From positions 1 through 35,766 of the forward strand of contig CANRMT010000016.1 of the NCBI GenBank assembly GCA_947631815.1: 35,766 nucleotides of DNA, given 5' to 3'. Numbering within the stretch: the stretch's first letter is position 1; every line of letters begins with the position of its first letter. The notes beneath the pieces were generated by a model. That model ran no database searches. It was given only the letters and a program-made list of their open reading frames with translations, and had not been told where the DNA came from. Made by a program: the position numbers and the translations under genes. The DNA is from an uncultured Eisenbergiella sp. (GTDB taxonomy: Bacteria; Bacillota; Clostridia; Lachnospirales; Lachnospiraceae). Of the stretch, positions 22,707 to 30,518 are shown piece by piece.

Positions 22707-24155
22707 ATGCCGCATTCGATACTTGAAATCCCGGGAACGGCTTCTCCCGCCTCCGCCGCAATTTTTTCCATGGCGGCAATGCTGCTTTCCGGTTACCTGA
22801 TGACGAGGATCACGAAACGGCTGAAGCTCCCTAACGTGACCGCCTACATCGTCGCGGGGATCCTCATCGGCCCGTTCTTTTTCGATCTGATCCCGGAATC
22901 CTTTATGGAAGGGACGCAGTTCCTGCCGGACATCGCGCTGGCCTTCATCGCCTTCAGCACCGGAGAATTTTTCAGATTCTCCGCGCTGCGCAAAAACGGG
23001 ATCCGGGTGCTCGTCATCACGGTCCTGGAAGCGTGTACGGCCTCCGCAGCGGTATTCGTGCTCGCATGCCCGATCCTGCATCTGGATCCGGCCTTTTCCA
23101 TCGTGCTCTCCGCCCTCGCGTCCACCACGGCGCCTGCGTCTACGGTCATGACGATCCGGCAGACCGGGGCCAGGGGAGATTTCGTGGATACGCTCCTGCA
23201 GGTGGTGGCTCTGGACGATATCGTTGGGCTTTTGGCCTACAGCGCGGCGATCTCCGCGGCGGTGCTCTCCGCATCCGGCGGTTCGTTCCGCGCGGCGGAC
23301 ATCCTCATACCGCTTCTGGAAAACCTCGGCGTTTTCGCCCTGGGCGGCGTGTTCGGCCTCCTCATGATGCTCATGAACCAGAAACGGCATTCCACGGACA
23401 ATCGGCTCATCATCGCCGTCGCCCTGCTGTTTTCCTTCTGCGGCGTATGTACCATGCTCGACATCTCGCCGCTTCTGGGCTGCATGTCCATGGGGACCGT
23501 TTACATCAATCTCACGGGGGATGAAAAGCTGTTCCGGCAGCTGAACTACTTCAGCCCGCCCATCCTGCTGATGTTTTTCGTCCGATCCGGCGTCTCCTTC
23601 AACCTGGAAGCTCTGGTGAACCCCTCCGGCTCGGTGGGCGCCGTGCCGCTTCTCACCGTGGGCATCCTGTATTTCCTCACCCGCATCGGAGGTAAATACG
23701 CCGGGGCCTTCCTCGGTTCCCTGCTGGTCAGAAAGCCCGCAAAGACGCGGAATTATCTGGGGCTCGCGCTGATCCCGCAGGCGGGAGTCGCCATCGGGCT
23801 CTCTGCCCTGGGCGCCAGAACGCTGGGCGGGGAAACCGGCGAGGCGCTGCAGACCATCGTTCTGGCCTCCAGCGTCCTCTACGAGCTGATCGGACCCGCC
23901 TGCGCCAAGCTGTCTTTGTACCTGTCCGGTTCCTACACCAATAAGCTGGAGGATCTGGTCCCCGTGCCCGCTACCACGGCCGAGGGCACGGCCAGATCCC
24001 AGGCGGAGCTTCTCATCGAACGGATCCGGAAAATACAGGAGGAGCTTCCCGCCCACGACGTCAATGAGGAGGAAGCCGCCTTTACCGAAGAGGCCGAAAG
24101 GCAGTACGCGGCGCTCATGCACACCAAACGAAATCAATTTTTACAACGGAGGTAA
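22707..24155 (+). CDS. Cation:proton antiporter, CPA2 (Kef-type) family
   Basis: This 482-aa membrane protein has about 12-13 hydrophobic segments. It has the CPA2 fold: LLSGYLMTRITKRLKLPNVTAYIVAGILIGP (TM1-2), a long ALAFIAFSTGEF segment and VALDDIVGLLAYSAAIS, which carries the two Asp of the ion site. A charged C-terminal tail of about 60 residues (EEEAAFTEEAERQYAALMHT) follows, with no TrkA-N domain visible. It would exchange K+ or Na+ for protons. The start is the ATG at 22707, behind GGGGGTGATC; an upstream in-frame ATG at 22635 lies in the promoter and lacks a ribosome site. MgtC follows after 6 bases, so the two form an operon. Confidence 0.92.
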   Translation: MPHSILEIPGTASPASAAIFSMAAMLLSGYLMTRITKRLKLPNVTAYIVAGILIGPFFFDLIPESFMEGTQFLPDIALAFIAFSTGEFFRFSALRKNGIRVLVITVLEACTASAAVFVLACPILHLDPAFSIVLSALASTTAPASTVMTIRQTGARGDFVDTLLQVVALDDIVGLLAYSAAISAAVLSASGGSFRAADILIPLLENLGVFALGGVFGLLMMLMNQKRHSTDNRLIIAVALLFSFCGVCTMLDISPLLGCMSMGTVYINLTGDEKLFRQLNYFSPPILLMFFVRSGVSFNLEALVNPSGSVGAVPLLTVGILYFLTRIGGKYAGAFLGSLLVRKPAKTRNYLGLALIPQAGVAIGLSALGARTLGGETGEALQTIVLASSVLYELIGPACAKLSLYLSGSYTNKLEDLVPVPATTAEGTARSQAELLIERIRKIQEELPAHDVNEEEAAFTEEAERQYAALMHTKRNQFLQRR

Positions 24156-24161
24156 CGGAAC

Positions 24162-24890
24162 ATGAATACAGTGATCGACCCGATCGCTTCTCTTCTTGGA
24201 ACATGGTCATCCGGACTGGGCGCAGGCGCGGTAACGCTGAGGATCGTCCTGTCCCTGCTCCTGTCAACGATCATCGGGTGCGAGCGGGCCAGCAAGCGCC
24301 ACGCCGCGGGACTGCGGACGTTCATGCTGGTGTCGCTGGCGTCCACGGTGGCGATGCTGCTGGACGTCTATATCAATGCCGCCACGGACAGCGATCTGTT
24401 CCTGCTCTCGGCGGCATCCGTGGTCGCCCTGTCCATCATCAGCATCAACTCCATCCTCTTCAGCTCTGGGAACCGGATCAAGGGGCTCACGACTTCCGTC
24501 GGACTGTGGACCTGCGGCGTCATTGGCCTCAGCATCGGGATCGGCTTCTACACCGTGACGCTCGTCTCTTTTCTGGCCGCCCTCTGCAGCCTGTCATGGT
24601 TCCCGCAGCTGGAAATATACATGAAAAACCGGTCCAACCACTTCGAAATACGCCTGGAGCTGACCAACAGCAGATATCTGCAGGACTTCACCTCCGTGCT
24701 CCGAAAGCTGGGCCTGTCCATCGACGATATCGAGCTGAACCCGGCCTACGTAAACTCCGGGCTGAGCGTGTATTCCATCGCCGTTTCCATCACCAGCCCC
24801 GAGCTGAAAAAGTATAAAACGCACGCGGAGATCATCGAGGCCCTGCGCACCCTGGAATATGTCCACTACATCAACGAAATGCACCTGTAA
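24162..24890 (+). CDS. mgtC: MgtC/SapB family membrane protein
   Basis: This 242-aa protein has four to five N-terminal membrane helices with the family core: LRIVLSLLLSTIIGCERASKRHAAGLRTF and LVSLASTVAMLLDVYI. A cytoplasmic C-terminal ACT-like domain of about 90 residues (HFEIRLELTNSRYLQ...) follows. MgtC proteins affect magnesium and membrane-potential homeostasis and ATP synthase. ACGGAGGTAACG precedes the ATG. It follows the antiporter by 6 bases, which suggests joint ion homeostasis control by the divergent LysR regulator. Confidence 0.93.
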   Translation: MNTVIDPIASLLGTWSSGLGAGAVTLRIVLSLLLSTIIGCERASKRHAAGLRTFMLVSLASTVAMLLDVYINAATDSDLFLLSAASVVALSIISINSILFSSGNRIKGLTTSVGLWTCGVIGLSIGIGFYTVTLVSFLAALCSLSWFPQLEIYMKNRSNHFEIRLELTNSRYLQDFTSVLRKLGLSIDDIELNPAYVNSGLSVYSIAVSITSPELKKYKTHAEIIEALRTLEYVHYINEMHL

Positions 24891-24895
24891 AATGG

Positions 24896-24922
24896 CCGCG
24901 GCGGAGGTCCCGCCGCGGTTTT
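24896..24922 (+). terminator. Terminator of the antiporter/mgtC operon
   Basis: CCGCGGCGG (24896-24904) pairs perfectly with CCGCCGCGG (24910-24918) around a 5-base loop, then TTTT. Confidence 0.85.
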
Positions 24923-24977
24923 GGGCAAAAAAAAGCACCACTCCCAAGGCTCATACGTCCTCAAAAATGGTACTTCG

Positions 24978-25050
24978 TGCACCACCAGGGGCTCGAACCC
25001 TGGACACCCTGATTAAGAGTCAGGTGCTCTACCAACTGAGCTAGTGGTGC
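24978..25050 (-). tRNA. tRNA-Lys, anticodon CTT
   Basis: The 73-base minus-strand sequence folds as a cloverleaf. The acceptor is GCACCAC/GTGGTGC with discriminator A, and the D-arm is GCTCAGTTGGTAGAGC. The anticodon stem is CCTGA/TCAGG with loop CTCTTAA (anticodon CTT, reading AAG), and the T-loop is GTTCGAG. The CCA end is not encoded. A run of eight T (complement of 24927-24934) lies some 45 bases downstream with a weak hairpin ahead, which may end the transcript. Confidence 0.97.
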
Positions 25051-25155
25051 AAAGTCTTTGTTTTTCAAGACAAGAGTTACTCTATCATATCTTTCCCCCT
25101 TTTGCAAGCCTTTTTTCACAGAAAGTACAAAAAAATCATCCTTTTTGTTGCCTCT

Positions 25156-25403
25156 GCCGCCCCAGGCGTCCGGCGGAAGCGCCCCCGGCGCAGGGGGTTG
25201 TGCGGCCCTTTATGCCGAACGCATCAAAGATCCGTCCCGCTCCCTTTGGAGCCGTGTCGGGAAATACGGGCTGTCTGAGCGAAGCGAGTTTCCCGTATTT
25301 CCCGACAGTTCCGGGTCCGAAGGGAACGGGGCGGATGATGCGGCTCGGCATCGGGCCCGCAAACCCTGCGCCGGGGGCGCTTCCGCCGGAGGTCTGGGGC
25401 GGC
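25156..25403. repeat. Long imperfect palindrome (248 bases) downstream of the carboxypeptidase gene
   Basis: Outer arms of about 40 bases (25156-25195 against 25364-25403) match with only a few differences. The middle parts pair imperfectly. The innermost 15 bases, 25256-25270 with 25292-25306, match exactly. The apex carries GAGCGAAGCGAG, with GCGAAGC at 25279-25285 almost exactly at the centre. The region has no convincing gene and fills the space between tRNA-Lys and the carboxypeptidase stop codon. It could end transcription of the latter gene, or be a mobile palindromic element. Confidence 0.85.
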
Positions 25404-25415
25404 GGGGCGCAGAGC

Positions 25416-26843
25416 CTATTCCGCGTACAGGCTGTACATCGCCACATGGTCATAGATGCAGCGCCAGCTGCTGTGCGCATCCGCCGTCACACAAATGTAA
25501 GGCCGCCCGCTGTCCGTGACCTGATAGCTGGCCGCGCAGTTCCCGGACTGATTGACAAAACCGGTCTTGGCGCAAAGCACCTCTCCGCCGGTGTCCTTAT
25601 CCTCGATCCTGCGCAGGAACCAGTTGGACAGCAAAATTCCTTCCGGATGCGCCTCCGTCTGCGCCGTGGTATAGGTGTGCGCGGACAGCACTTCCCGGCA
25701 GAAATCGTTTTCCACTGCCGCCTTCAGGATCATCGCCATATCGTAGACCGTGCAGTGGTGCGCCTCATCGTAGAGGCCCACGCAGTTGGTGAAATGAGCG
25801 GTGGCGGACAGCCCCAGCTCCTCCAGCTTCTCGTTCATCAGCTCCACGAACGCCTCCTGGGAGCCCGCCGCATGAATGGCCAGCGCCACCGCCGCGTCCG
25901 CGCCGGAGGGCAGGACCGTCCCGTAAAACAGATCCCGCACCGGCACCTGTTCGTCCGCCGCAAAGCCCGCCGTGCTGCAGTCATGGGAAAACGCGTAATC
26001 CGTCGCTTCGATGGTGACCGCGACTTTCTCGTCCAGATCCTTCACCTGCTCCGCCGCCACCAGAACCGTCAGGATCTTCGTCATAGAGGCGGGATTGATG
26101 ATCTCATGCGCGTTCTGCTCCGCCACGATCTCATTGGTGCTCTCGTCGATGAGCAGCGCATAGGTGCTGGTCACCTGCTCCGGATCGACCCCGTGGGTAT
26201 CCTCCGTCTCCTGTGCCGTGAAACCGGCAAGGAACTCCGCATCGCCGACACGGACAATGCCTGACTGCTCCGGCGCGCCGCCCGTGCTGCCTGAACCGCC
26301 GTCCGTTCCGCCGCCCTGTCCCGCCGCGGCCGCGCTGCCGGTCAGGTTCCCTGCGCCGCCGGATCCGCTTGCCGTATCGCCGGACGCATTTTCCGTGCCG
26401 CCGGATGCGTTCCCGGCGCCGCCCGAATTTCCCATACCGCCGGACGCGCCGTCTTCCGCACCCTCCGCCACGTCATATCCCGTAATATCCGCCGCGCTGT
26501 ATCCCGCAGCTCCCGACGCCCGGTATGCCGCGCCGGTTTCCCCGGATGCGTCCGCCTCATCTCCGGTCCGGACGTCCCGGACGCTTTCCCCGAAGGCAGT
26601 CTCCGCCTGGGCCTTCTGCGCTCCGGCCCCGCCGCTCTTTTTCCCGACCGCCCTCGCGATGACCGTTACCGCTCCGATCACCGCCGCCAGGCAGAGCGCC
26701 CCTGCCAGACAGACGCGCAGGAGCCTGCGCCGCCGGAGCTGACGCTCCTTTTCCCGGCGCGCCCTGGCATAGCGCTGCGCGCGCTCCCGCCTGCGCAGCT
26801 CCTCCTCGCGCTCGTCTTCAAACCCGTCAGACTGTCTTCCCAT
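25416..26843 (-). CDS. D-alanyl-D-alanine carboxypeptidase, peptidase S11 (DacA/DacF-type), membrane anchored
   Basis: This 475-aa enzyme trims the terminal D-Ala of peptidoglycan pentapeptides. It has a basic, coiled cytoplasmic N-terminus (REERRRR-rich, residues 10-40), one membrane helix (about 42-65) and an unstructured Gly/Ala/Ser/Asn-rich linker of about 130 residues. The S11 domain follows: Ser253 and Lys256 in PASMTK, SGAD (in place of SGN) in VLPSGADAA, and Lys426 in the AKTG box. The order is the reverse of the usual signal peptide form, since the N-terminus is a type II anchor. The ATG at 26843 follows GGAAGGAAT. A good minus-strand promoter lies 50 bases upstream. Confidence 0.9.
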   Translation of the reverse strand: MGRQSDGFEDEREEELRRRERAQRYARARREKERQLRRRRLLRVCLAGALCLAAVIGAVTVIARAVGKKSGGAGAQKAQAETAFGESVRDVRTGDEADASGETGAAYRASGAAGYSAADITGYDVAEGAEDGASGGMGNSGGAGNASGGTENASGDTASGSGGAGNLTGSAAAAGQGGGTDGGSGSTGGAPEQSGIVRVGDAEFLAGFTAQETEDTHGVDPEQVTSTYALLIDESTNEIVAEQNAHEIINPASMTKILTVLVAAEQVKDLDEKVAVTIEATDYAFSHDCSTAGFAADEQVPVRDLFYGTVLPSGADAAVALAIHAAGSQEAFVELMNEKLEELGLSATAHFTNCVGLYDEAHHCTVYDMAMILKAAVENDFCREVLSAHTYTTAQTEAHPEGILLSNWFLRRIEDKDTGGEVLCAKTGFVNQSGNCAASYQVTDSGRPYICVTADAHSSWRCIYDHVAMYSLYAE

Positions 26844-26893
26844 TCCGCATTCCTTCCCGCTGCCCGCACCCGGGCCTTTGGCATGATTCCAAC

Positions 26894-26922
26894 ATTATAA
26901 AAGGATTCCCCCTCCAATGCAA
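26894..26922 (-). promoter_or_regulatory. Promoter of the carboxypeptidase gene
   Basis: On the minus strand TTGCAT (complement of 26917-26922) and a perfect TATAAT (complement of 26894-26899) are 17 bases apart. The start is near 26887, giving a leader of about 45 bases. Confidence 0.78.
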
Positions 26923-27019
26923 GTATACGCCCGCCGAATTCACATTTTTTTCTCATTTTCTCCCCACGGGACGCAGGACGCGCCCCGGCAGAATGTCAGG
27001 ATCATGCCATCACTTTGCT

Positions 27020-27048
27020 TTGACATTTATTTCCGGAACAGGTACAAT
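27020..27048 (+). promoter_or_regulatory. Strong promoter of the IbrA/IbrB-type operon
   Basis: A perfect TTGACA (27020-27025) and TACAAT (27043-27048, 5 of 6) are separated by exactly 17 bases. The predicted start is near 27055, about 75 bases before the TTG start. Confidence 0.85.
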
Positions 27049-27129
27049 ACTAAATATGGAAAAAACTGGAAATTTTGCGTTCATCTCCCGCGGGGCGATC
27101 CCGCCCTTTCTGTAAAGGAGCCGAAAGAT

Positions 27130-28449
27130 TTGGAAAAAAGATACCTGGACATCAACGTATACGAGGCGCTTCAGCAGCGATTCGATTTCATCTTTCAGAG
27201 ATTCGACAACGTCTACGTCTCCTTCAGCGGCGGCAAGGACAGCGGCCTGCTGCTTCATCTGCTCATGGACTACATGAAGCGGAACAACATCCGCAAACGC
27301 ATCGGCGTCTTCCATCAGGATTTCGAGGCGCAGTATCACGTCACCACCGAATATGTGGAGAAGGTCTTCGAAATGTACCTGCCCCGGACCGAGCCCTATT
27401 GGGTCTGCCTGCCGATGGCCGTGCGCACGGCGCTGAGCAATTACCAGATGTACTGGTATCCCTGGGACGACAAAAAGAAGGACATCTGGGTGCGGCCCCT
27501 GCCCAACAAACCCTACGTCATCCATATGGGGAAAAATCCCTTCTCCCTGTACAAATACAAAATGCTGGAAGAAGACCTGGCCAAACAGTTCGGCAGATGG
27601 TACCGTCAGATCCACGCCAACCGCGACACCATCTGTCTGCTGGGCATGCGCGCCGACGAATCCCTGACGCGGTACAACGGCTTTCTGAACAAAAAGCATT
27701 CCTTCGAGGGACAGTGCTGGATCTCCCAGCAGTTCAAAGGGGTATGGACCGCCTCTCCCATGTATGACTGGACCACCTCCGATGTCTGGACGGCCTACTC
27801 CCGGTTCGGCTACCCCTACAATAAAATTTACGACCTGTACCACAAGGCCGGGCTGAAGCCTTCACAGATGCGCGTCGCCTCCCCTTTTACCGATTGGGCG
27901 AAGGAGGCGCTGAACCTCTATCGGGTGCTGGAGCCGGAGACCTGGACCCGCCTGGTGGGACGCGTACAGGGCGCCAATTTCACCTCGATCTACGCCAAGA
28001 CCAAGGCCATGGGCTACCGGAACATCACGCTGCCGGAGGGCCATACCTGGAAATCCTATACCATGTTCCTGCTGGACACGCTCCCCGCCCGCCTGCGGGA
28101 GAGCTATCTGAAAAAATTCAAGACCTCCATCGACTTCTGGCACAACACGGGCGGCGGCCTTTCCCCCGAGACCATCCAGGAGCTGCGGGACCACGGTTAC
28201 AAGATCGCACTGAACGGCGTTTCCAACTATACGCTGGACAAAAAAGCGCGGGTCATCTTTTTGCAGGAAATTCCGGACAATACCGACGATATCCGCTCCA
28301 CGAAGGATATCCCCTCCTGGAAGCGGATGTGCTTCTGCATCCTGAAAAACGACCATCTCTGTCGTTTCATGGGATTCGGACTGCTCCGGGACGATAAGAA
28401 AAAGATCGAGCTCATTCGGGAAAAATACAGAGGAATGGAGAATATCTGA
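27130..28449 (+). CDS. IbrA-like protein: PAPS reductase-like PP-loop domain with DUF3440
   Basis: This 439-aa protein has the PP-loop ATP pyrophosphatase signature SGGKDS (residues 33-38) near the N-terminus, as in PAPS reductase and related sulfur-activating or nucleotidyl-transferring enzymes. It also has the DUF3440 segments: FHQDFEAQYHVTTEYV, PMYDWTTSDVWTAYSRFGYPYN, YHKAGLKPSQMRVASPF and a Trp/Tyr-rich core. It lacks the Cys-box of true PAPS reductases. The start is a TTG at 27130-27132, because AAAGGAG lies nine bases ahead; the frame to 26917 reads through the promoter. The IbrB-like gene starts on its last base. The best-known relative is IbrA of E. coli ECOR-9, a co-regulator of eib genes; biochemical function is unknown. 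Confidence 0.88.
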   Translation: MEKRYLDINVYEALQQRFDFIFQRFDNVYVSFSGGKDSGLLLHLLMDYMKRNNIRKRIGVFHQDFEAQYHVTTEYVEKVFEMYLPRTEPYWVCLPMAVRTALSNYQMYWYPWDDKKKDIWVRPLPNKPYVIHMGKNPFSLYKYKMLEEDLAKQFGRWYRQIHANRDTICLLGMRADESLTRYNGFLNKKHSFEGQCWISQQFKGVWTASPMYDWTTSDVWTAYSRFGYPYNKIYDLYHKAGLKPSQMRVASPFTDWAKEALNLYRVLEPETWTRLVGRVQGANFTSIYAKTKAMGYRNITLPEGHTWKSYTMFLLDTLPARLRESYLKKFKTSIDFWHNTGGGLSPETIQELRDHGYKIALNGVSNYTLDKKARVIFLQEIPDNTDDIRSTKDIPSWKRMCFCILKNDHLCRFMGFGLLRDDKKKIELIREKYRGMENI

Positions 28450-28976
28450 TGAACTACCAAAGTCCGGTCTACAATATCAAGCGGGTCCCCATCGAAAAGA
28501 TCGAGCCCAACAGCTACAACCCCAACGCGGTGGCCCCGCCGGAGATGAAGCTCCTCTACGACAGCATCCGGGAGGACGGGTACACCATGCCCATCGTCTG
28601 TTATTACAACAGCAAAAAGGACACCTACATCATCGTGGACGGTTTTCACCGCTACCGCATCATGCTGGATTATCCCGACATTTACCGCCGGGAGGACGGC
28701 AAGCTCCCCGTCTCCGTCATCAACAAGCCGCTGGATCAGCGGATGGCCAGCACGATCCGGCACAACCGCGCCCGCGGTTCCCATGATGTGGAGCTGATGA
28801 GCAACATCATCCGGGAGCTGCACGAGATCGGCCGCAGCGACGCCTGGATCTCCAAGCATCTCGGCATGGACAAGGACGAGATCCTGCGGCTGAAGCAGAT
28901 CACGGGGCTGACGGCGCTCTTTTCCGAGACCGAATTCGGAAAGGCCTGGGTGCCCGAGGAAACAGTCCGAGAGTAG
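28449..28976 (+). CDS. IbrB-like protein: ParB/sulfiredoxin-fold nuclease-like domain
   Basis: This 175-aa ParB-like protein is the partner of the IbrA-like protein. The domain has IEPNSYNPNAVAPPEMKLLYDSIREDGYTMPIVC and the IIVDGFHRYRIM motif, which takes the place of the ParB/Srx GExR signature. Then comes the RHNRARGSHDVELMSNIIREL segment and a C-terminal HTH-like stretch (SDAWISKHLGMDKDEILRLKQ). The ATG overlaps the IbrA TGA by one base (TGATG), so translation is coupled. In known cases ibrA and ibrB always occur together. A huge hairpin follows. It could bind DNA or act as an ATP- or CTP-dependent switch for IbrA. Confidence 0.88.
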   Translation: MNYQSPVYNIKRVPIEKIEPNSYNPNAVAPPEMKLLYDSIREDGYTMPIVCYYNSKKDTYIIVDGFHRYRIMLDYPDIYRREDGKLPVSVINKPLDQRMASTIRHNRARGSHDVELMSNIIRELHEIGRSDAWISKHLGMDKDEILRLKQITGLTALFSETEFGKAWVPEETVRE

Positions 28977-28998
28977 CGGCATGCTCCGCCCAAGCGCA

Positions 28999-29222
28999 GA
29001 CCGCCAGCCGCAGACCCGCCGCCGCATGGCAGGGCAGGGCCGCAGACAGGTTCCATTTTCCCGGACCGTTAGAAAAACGCCGGTGCTTGGCGAAGCAAGT
29101 CCGTCAGGACGCGGCTGAGCCTAGCATCCGCTGCGTTTTTCTCCGAGCGCGAGCGTGTCCGGGAAAGGAACCTGTCTGCGGCCCTGCCCTGCCATGCGGC
29201 GGCGGGTCTGCGGCTGGCGGTC
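28999..29222. repeat. Giant palindrome with 56-base perfect arms after the IbrA/IbrB pair
   Basis: Arm 28999-29054 is the exact reverse complement of 29167-29222 (56 of 56). After a 2-base bulge on the left the pairing continues for ten more bases (29057-29066 with 29157-29166). A further 9-base pair, GAAAAACGC (29072-29080) with GCGTTTTTC (29133-29141), lies inside. The apical region contains GCGAAGC at 29090-29096. It lies between two convergent genes with stop codons at 28976 and 29244. It is far longer than a terminator needs, and no gene is seen in it. Confidence 0.93.
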
Positions 29223-29243
29223 CGTTCTCTGGCGGGGTATGCC

Positions 29244-30518
29244 CTAAAAGCCCTCCGCGCCCTGTTTCGCGGCGTCCTCGATCCGGTACTCGTCCATGAG
29301 CCGGACGCAGCCGGGCACATCGGTCTTCCCGCGGAACAGGCTGTCGAAGGCGCTCATCACATCGTCCGCGCTGTAGCCGACGATCTTGGAGGCGGCGGTG
29401 GACACGCGCTCCCTGGCCGCGATGGAAGCAGCGGCGTCCGTCACCATCGCGGACTGGATATTCGTGGTCTGCCCCTTGAAGCAGCTCACCGTGGAGATCC
29501 CGTCGAAGGCGGCGTTATAATTCTCCGGAGTTGCGCAGAACGCCAGGAAATCCAGCGCCGCCTGCAGCTGCCCGCTGTCCTGATTGACCATCATCATGTT
29601 CAGGTTGCCGCCCTCATAGGTGCCGCCCTCCACCGTGTTCATGAAGACGGGCATCAGCGCGAAATCTTCGATGGAATACCGGTTCCCCTGCTCGAAATCC
29701 GTATAAAACCACGTATCCCAGATAAACGTCATGACCGCTTCTCCGGAGCCTAAGAGGGTGCTGATATCGGACCAGCCGTGCTCCAGATAGTCGGGACCGA
29801 ACCACCCCTTTTCGGCGGCGTCGGCGACCCATTGCACCATATCCGTCACCGCGGGGATCTCGGCATAGGTGATCTCATTGGCGTTCAGCTTTTCCAGGAG
29901 CCCGGGATCGTCCGCGAAGATCGGGTCCAGCCCGAACTGGAACATCCAGGAGCATCCGTCCGCGGGCCAGCAGATCGGCGTGTAGCCGAGGTCGGCAAGT
30001 ACCTGACAGAGCATGTCGAACTCCGCCTGTGTGGCGGGCGCCTTCATCCCCAGGCTGTCCAGCAGCGTTTTGTTGTAATAGCATCCGGATACGGAACTCT
30101 CCCAGAAGGGAAGGCCCAGGACGTTTCCGTCCTTATCCTCGCAGTAGGCGCGGGCGCTGTCGGTGAGCTCACCGATCCAGCTCTCCCCGTTCAGATGATA
30201 AAAATGTCCGTCCGCATGAAAGCGGTTCAGATCCGCGTTGTGGAAATGGATGAAGATATCCGGCGCCTCCCCGGCCGCAAATTTCTCGGCGGCCTTCGTC
30301 TCGAACTCCGCGTCCTCATAGGCGATGATCTTCAGCCTGTTTCCGGTGGATTCCTCATAGCGGCTGAAGATCTCGGTCATATAGCTTTTTTCCATATCCG
30401 TCTTCTTGCCCATGACCGTCAGCGACGTGCTCCCGGATCCCCCTGACGCATTCGCGCAGGCCGCCAGGAAAACGCCCGCGGCGAGCGTCAGCAGAAAGGG
30501 AAAAAACCTTTTTTTCAT
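29244..30518 (-). CDS. Extracellular solute-binding lipoprotein (ABC sugar-binding family 1 type)
   Basis: This 424-aa lipoprotein has a signal peptide with lipobox LAAC (Cys21), then a periplasmic-binding fold of the carbohydrate (SBP_bac_1) type: ITEIFSRYEESTG-like helix, GEAPDIFIHF, VLGLPFWESSVSGCYYNK and LGYTPICWPADG. A membrane-tethered sugar or oligosaccharide receptor is likely. No ABC permease or ATPase genes are beside it. Instead its start overlaps the stop of a large hybrid sensor kinase by 4 bases (ATGA), so it is made with the kinase and may deliver ligand to it. GAGGAA precedes the ATG by four bases. The stop lies 22 bases from the giant palindrome. Confidence 0.88.
   Translation of the reverse strand: MKKRFFPFLLTLAAGVFLAACANASGGSGSTSLTVMGKKTDMEKSYMTEIFSRYEESTGNRLKIIAYEDAEFETKAAEKFAAGEAPDIFIHFHNADLNRFHADGHFYHLNGESWIGELTDSARAYCEDKDGNVLGLPFWESSVSGCYYNKTLLDSLGMKAPATQAEFDMLCQVLADLGYTPICWPADGCSWMFQFGLDPIFADDPGLLEKLNANEITYAEIPAVTDMVQWVADAAEKGWFGPDYLEHGWSDISTLLGSGEAVMTFIWDTWFYTDFEQGNRYSIEDFALMPVFMNTVEGGTYEGGNLNMMMVNQDSGQLQAALDFLAFCATPENYNAAFDGISTVSCFKGQTTNIQSAMVTDAAASIAARERVSTAASKIVGYSADDVMSAFDSLFRGKTDVPGCVRLMDEYRIEDAAKQGAEGF

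Noticed and set aside
22614..24137. A 507-codon minus-strand frame over the antiporter
   Set aside because: Charged, repetitive antisense frame with no motif. The antiporter on the plus strand has clear CPA2 segments.
26917..27129. Upstream extension of the IbrA-like protein to the ATG at 26917
   Set aside because: It would run through both a near-perfect promoter for this gene and the promoter of the divergent carboxypeptidase gene. AAAGGAG marks the TTG at 27130.
25156..29222. CRISPR array as explanation for repeated intergenic structures
   Set aside because: The structures are inverted repeats with unrelated arms; there are no regularly spaced direct repeats and no cas genes.
29244..30518. 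Complete ABC sugar importer
   Set aside because: Only the binding protein is present; the genes on both sides are a kinase and the IbrA/IbrB pair.
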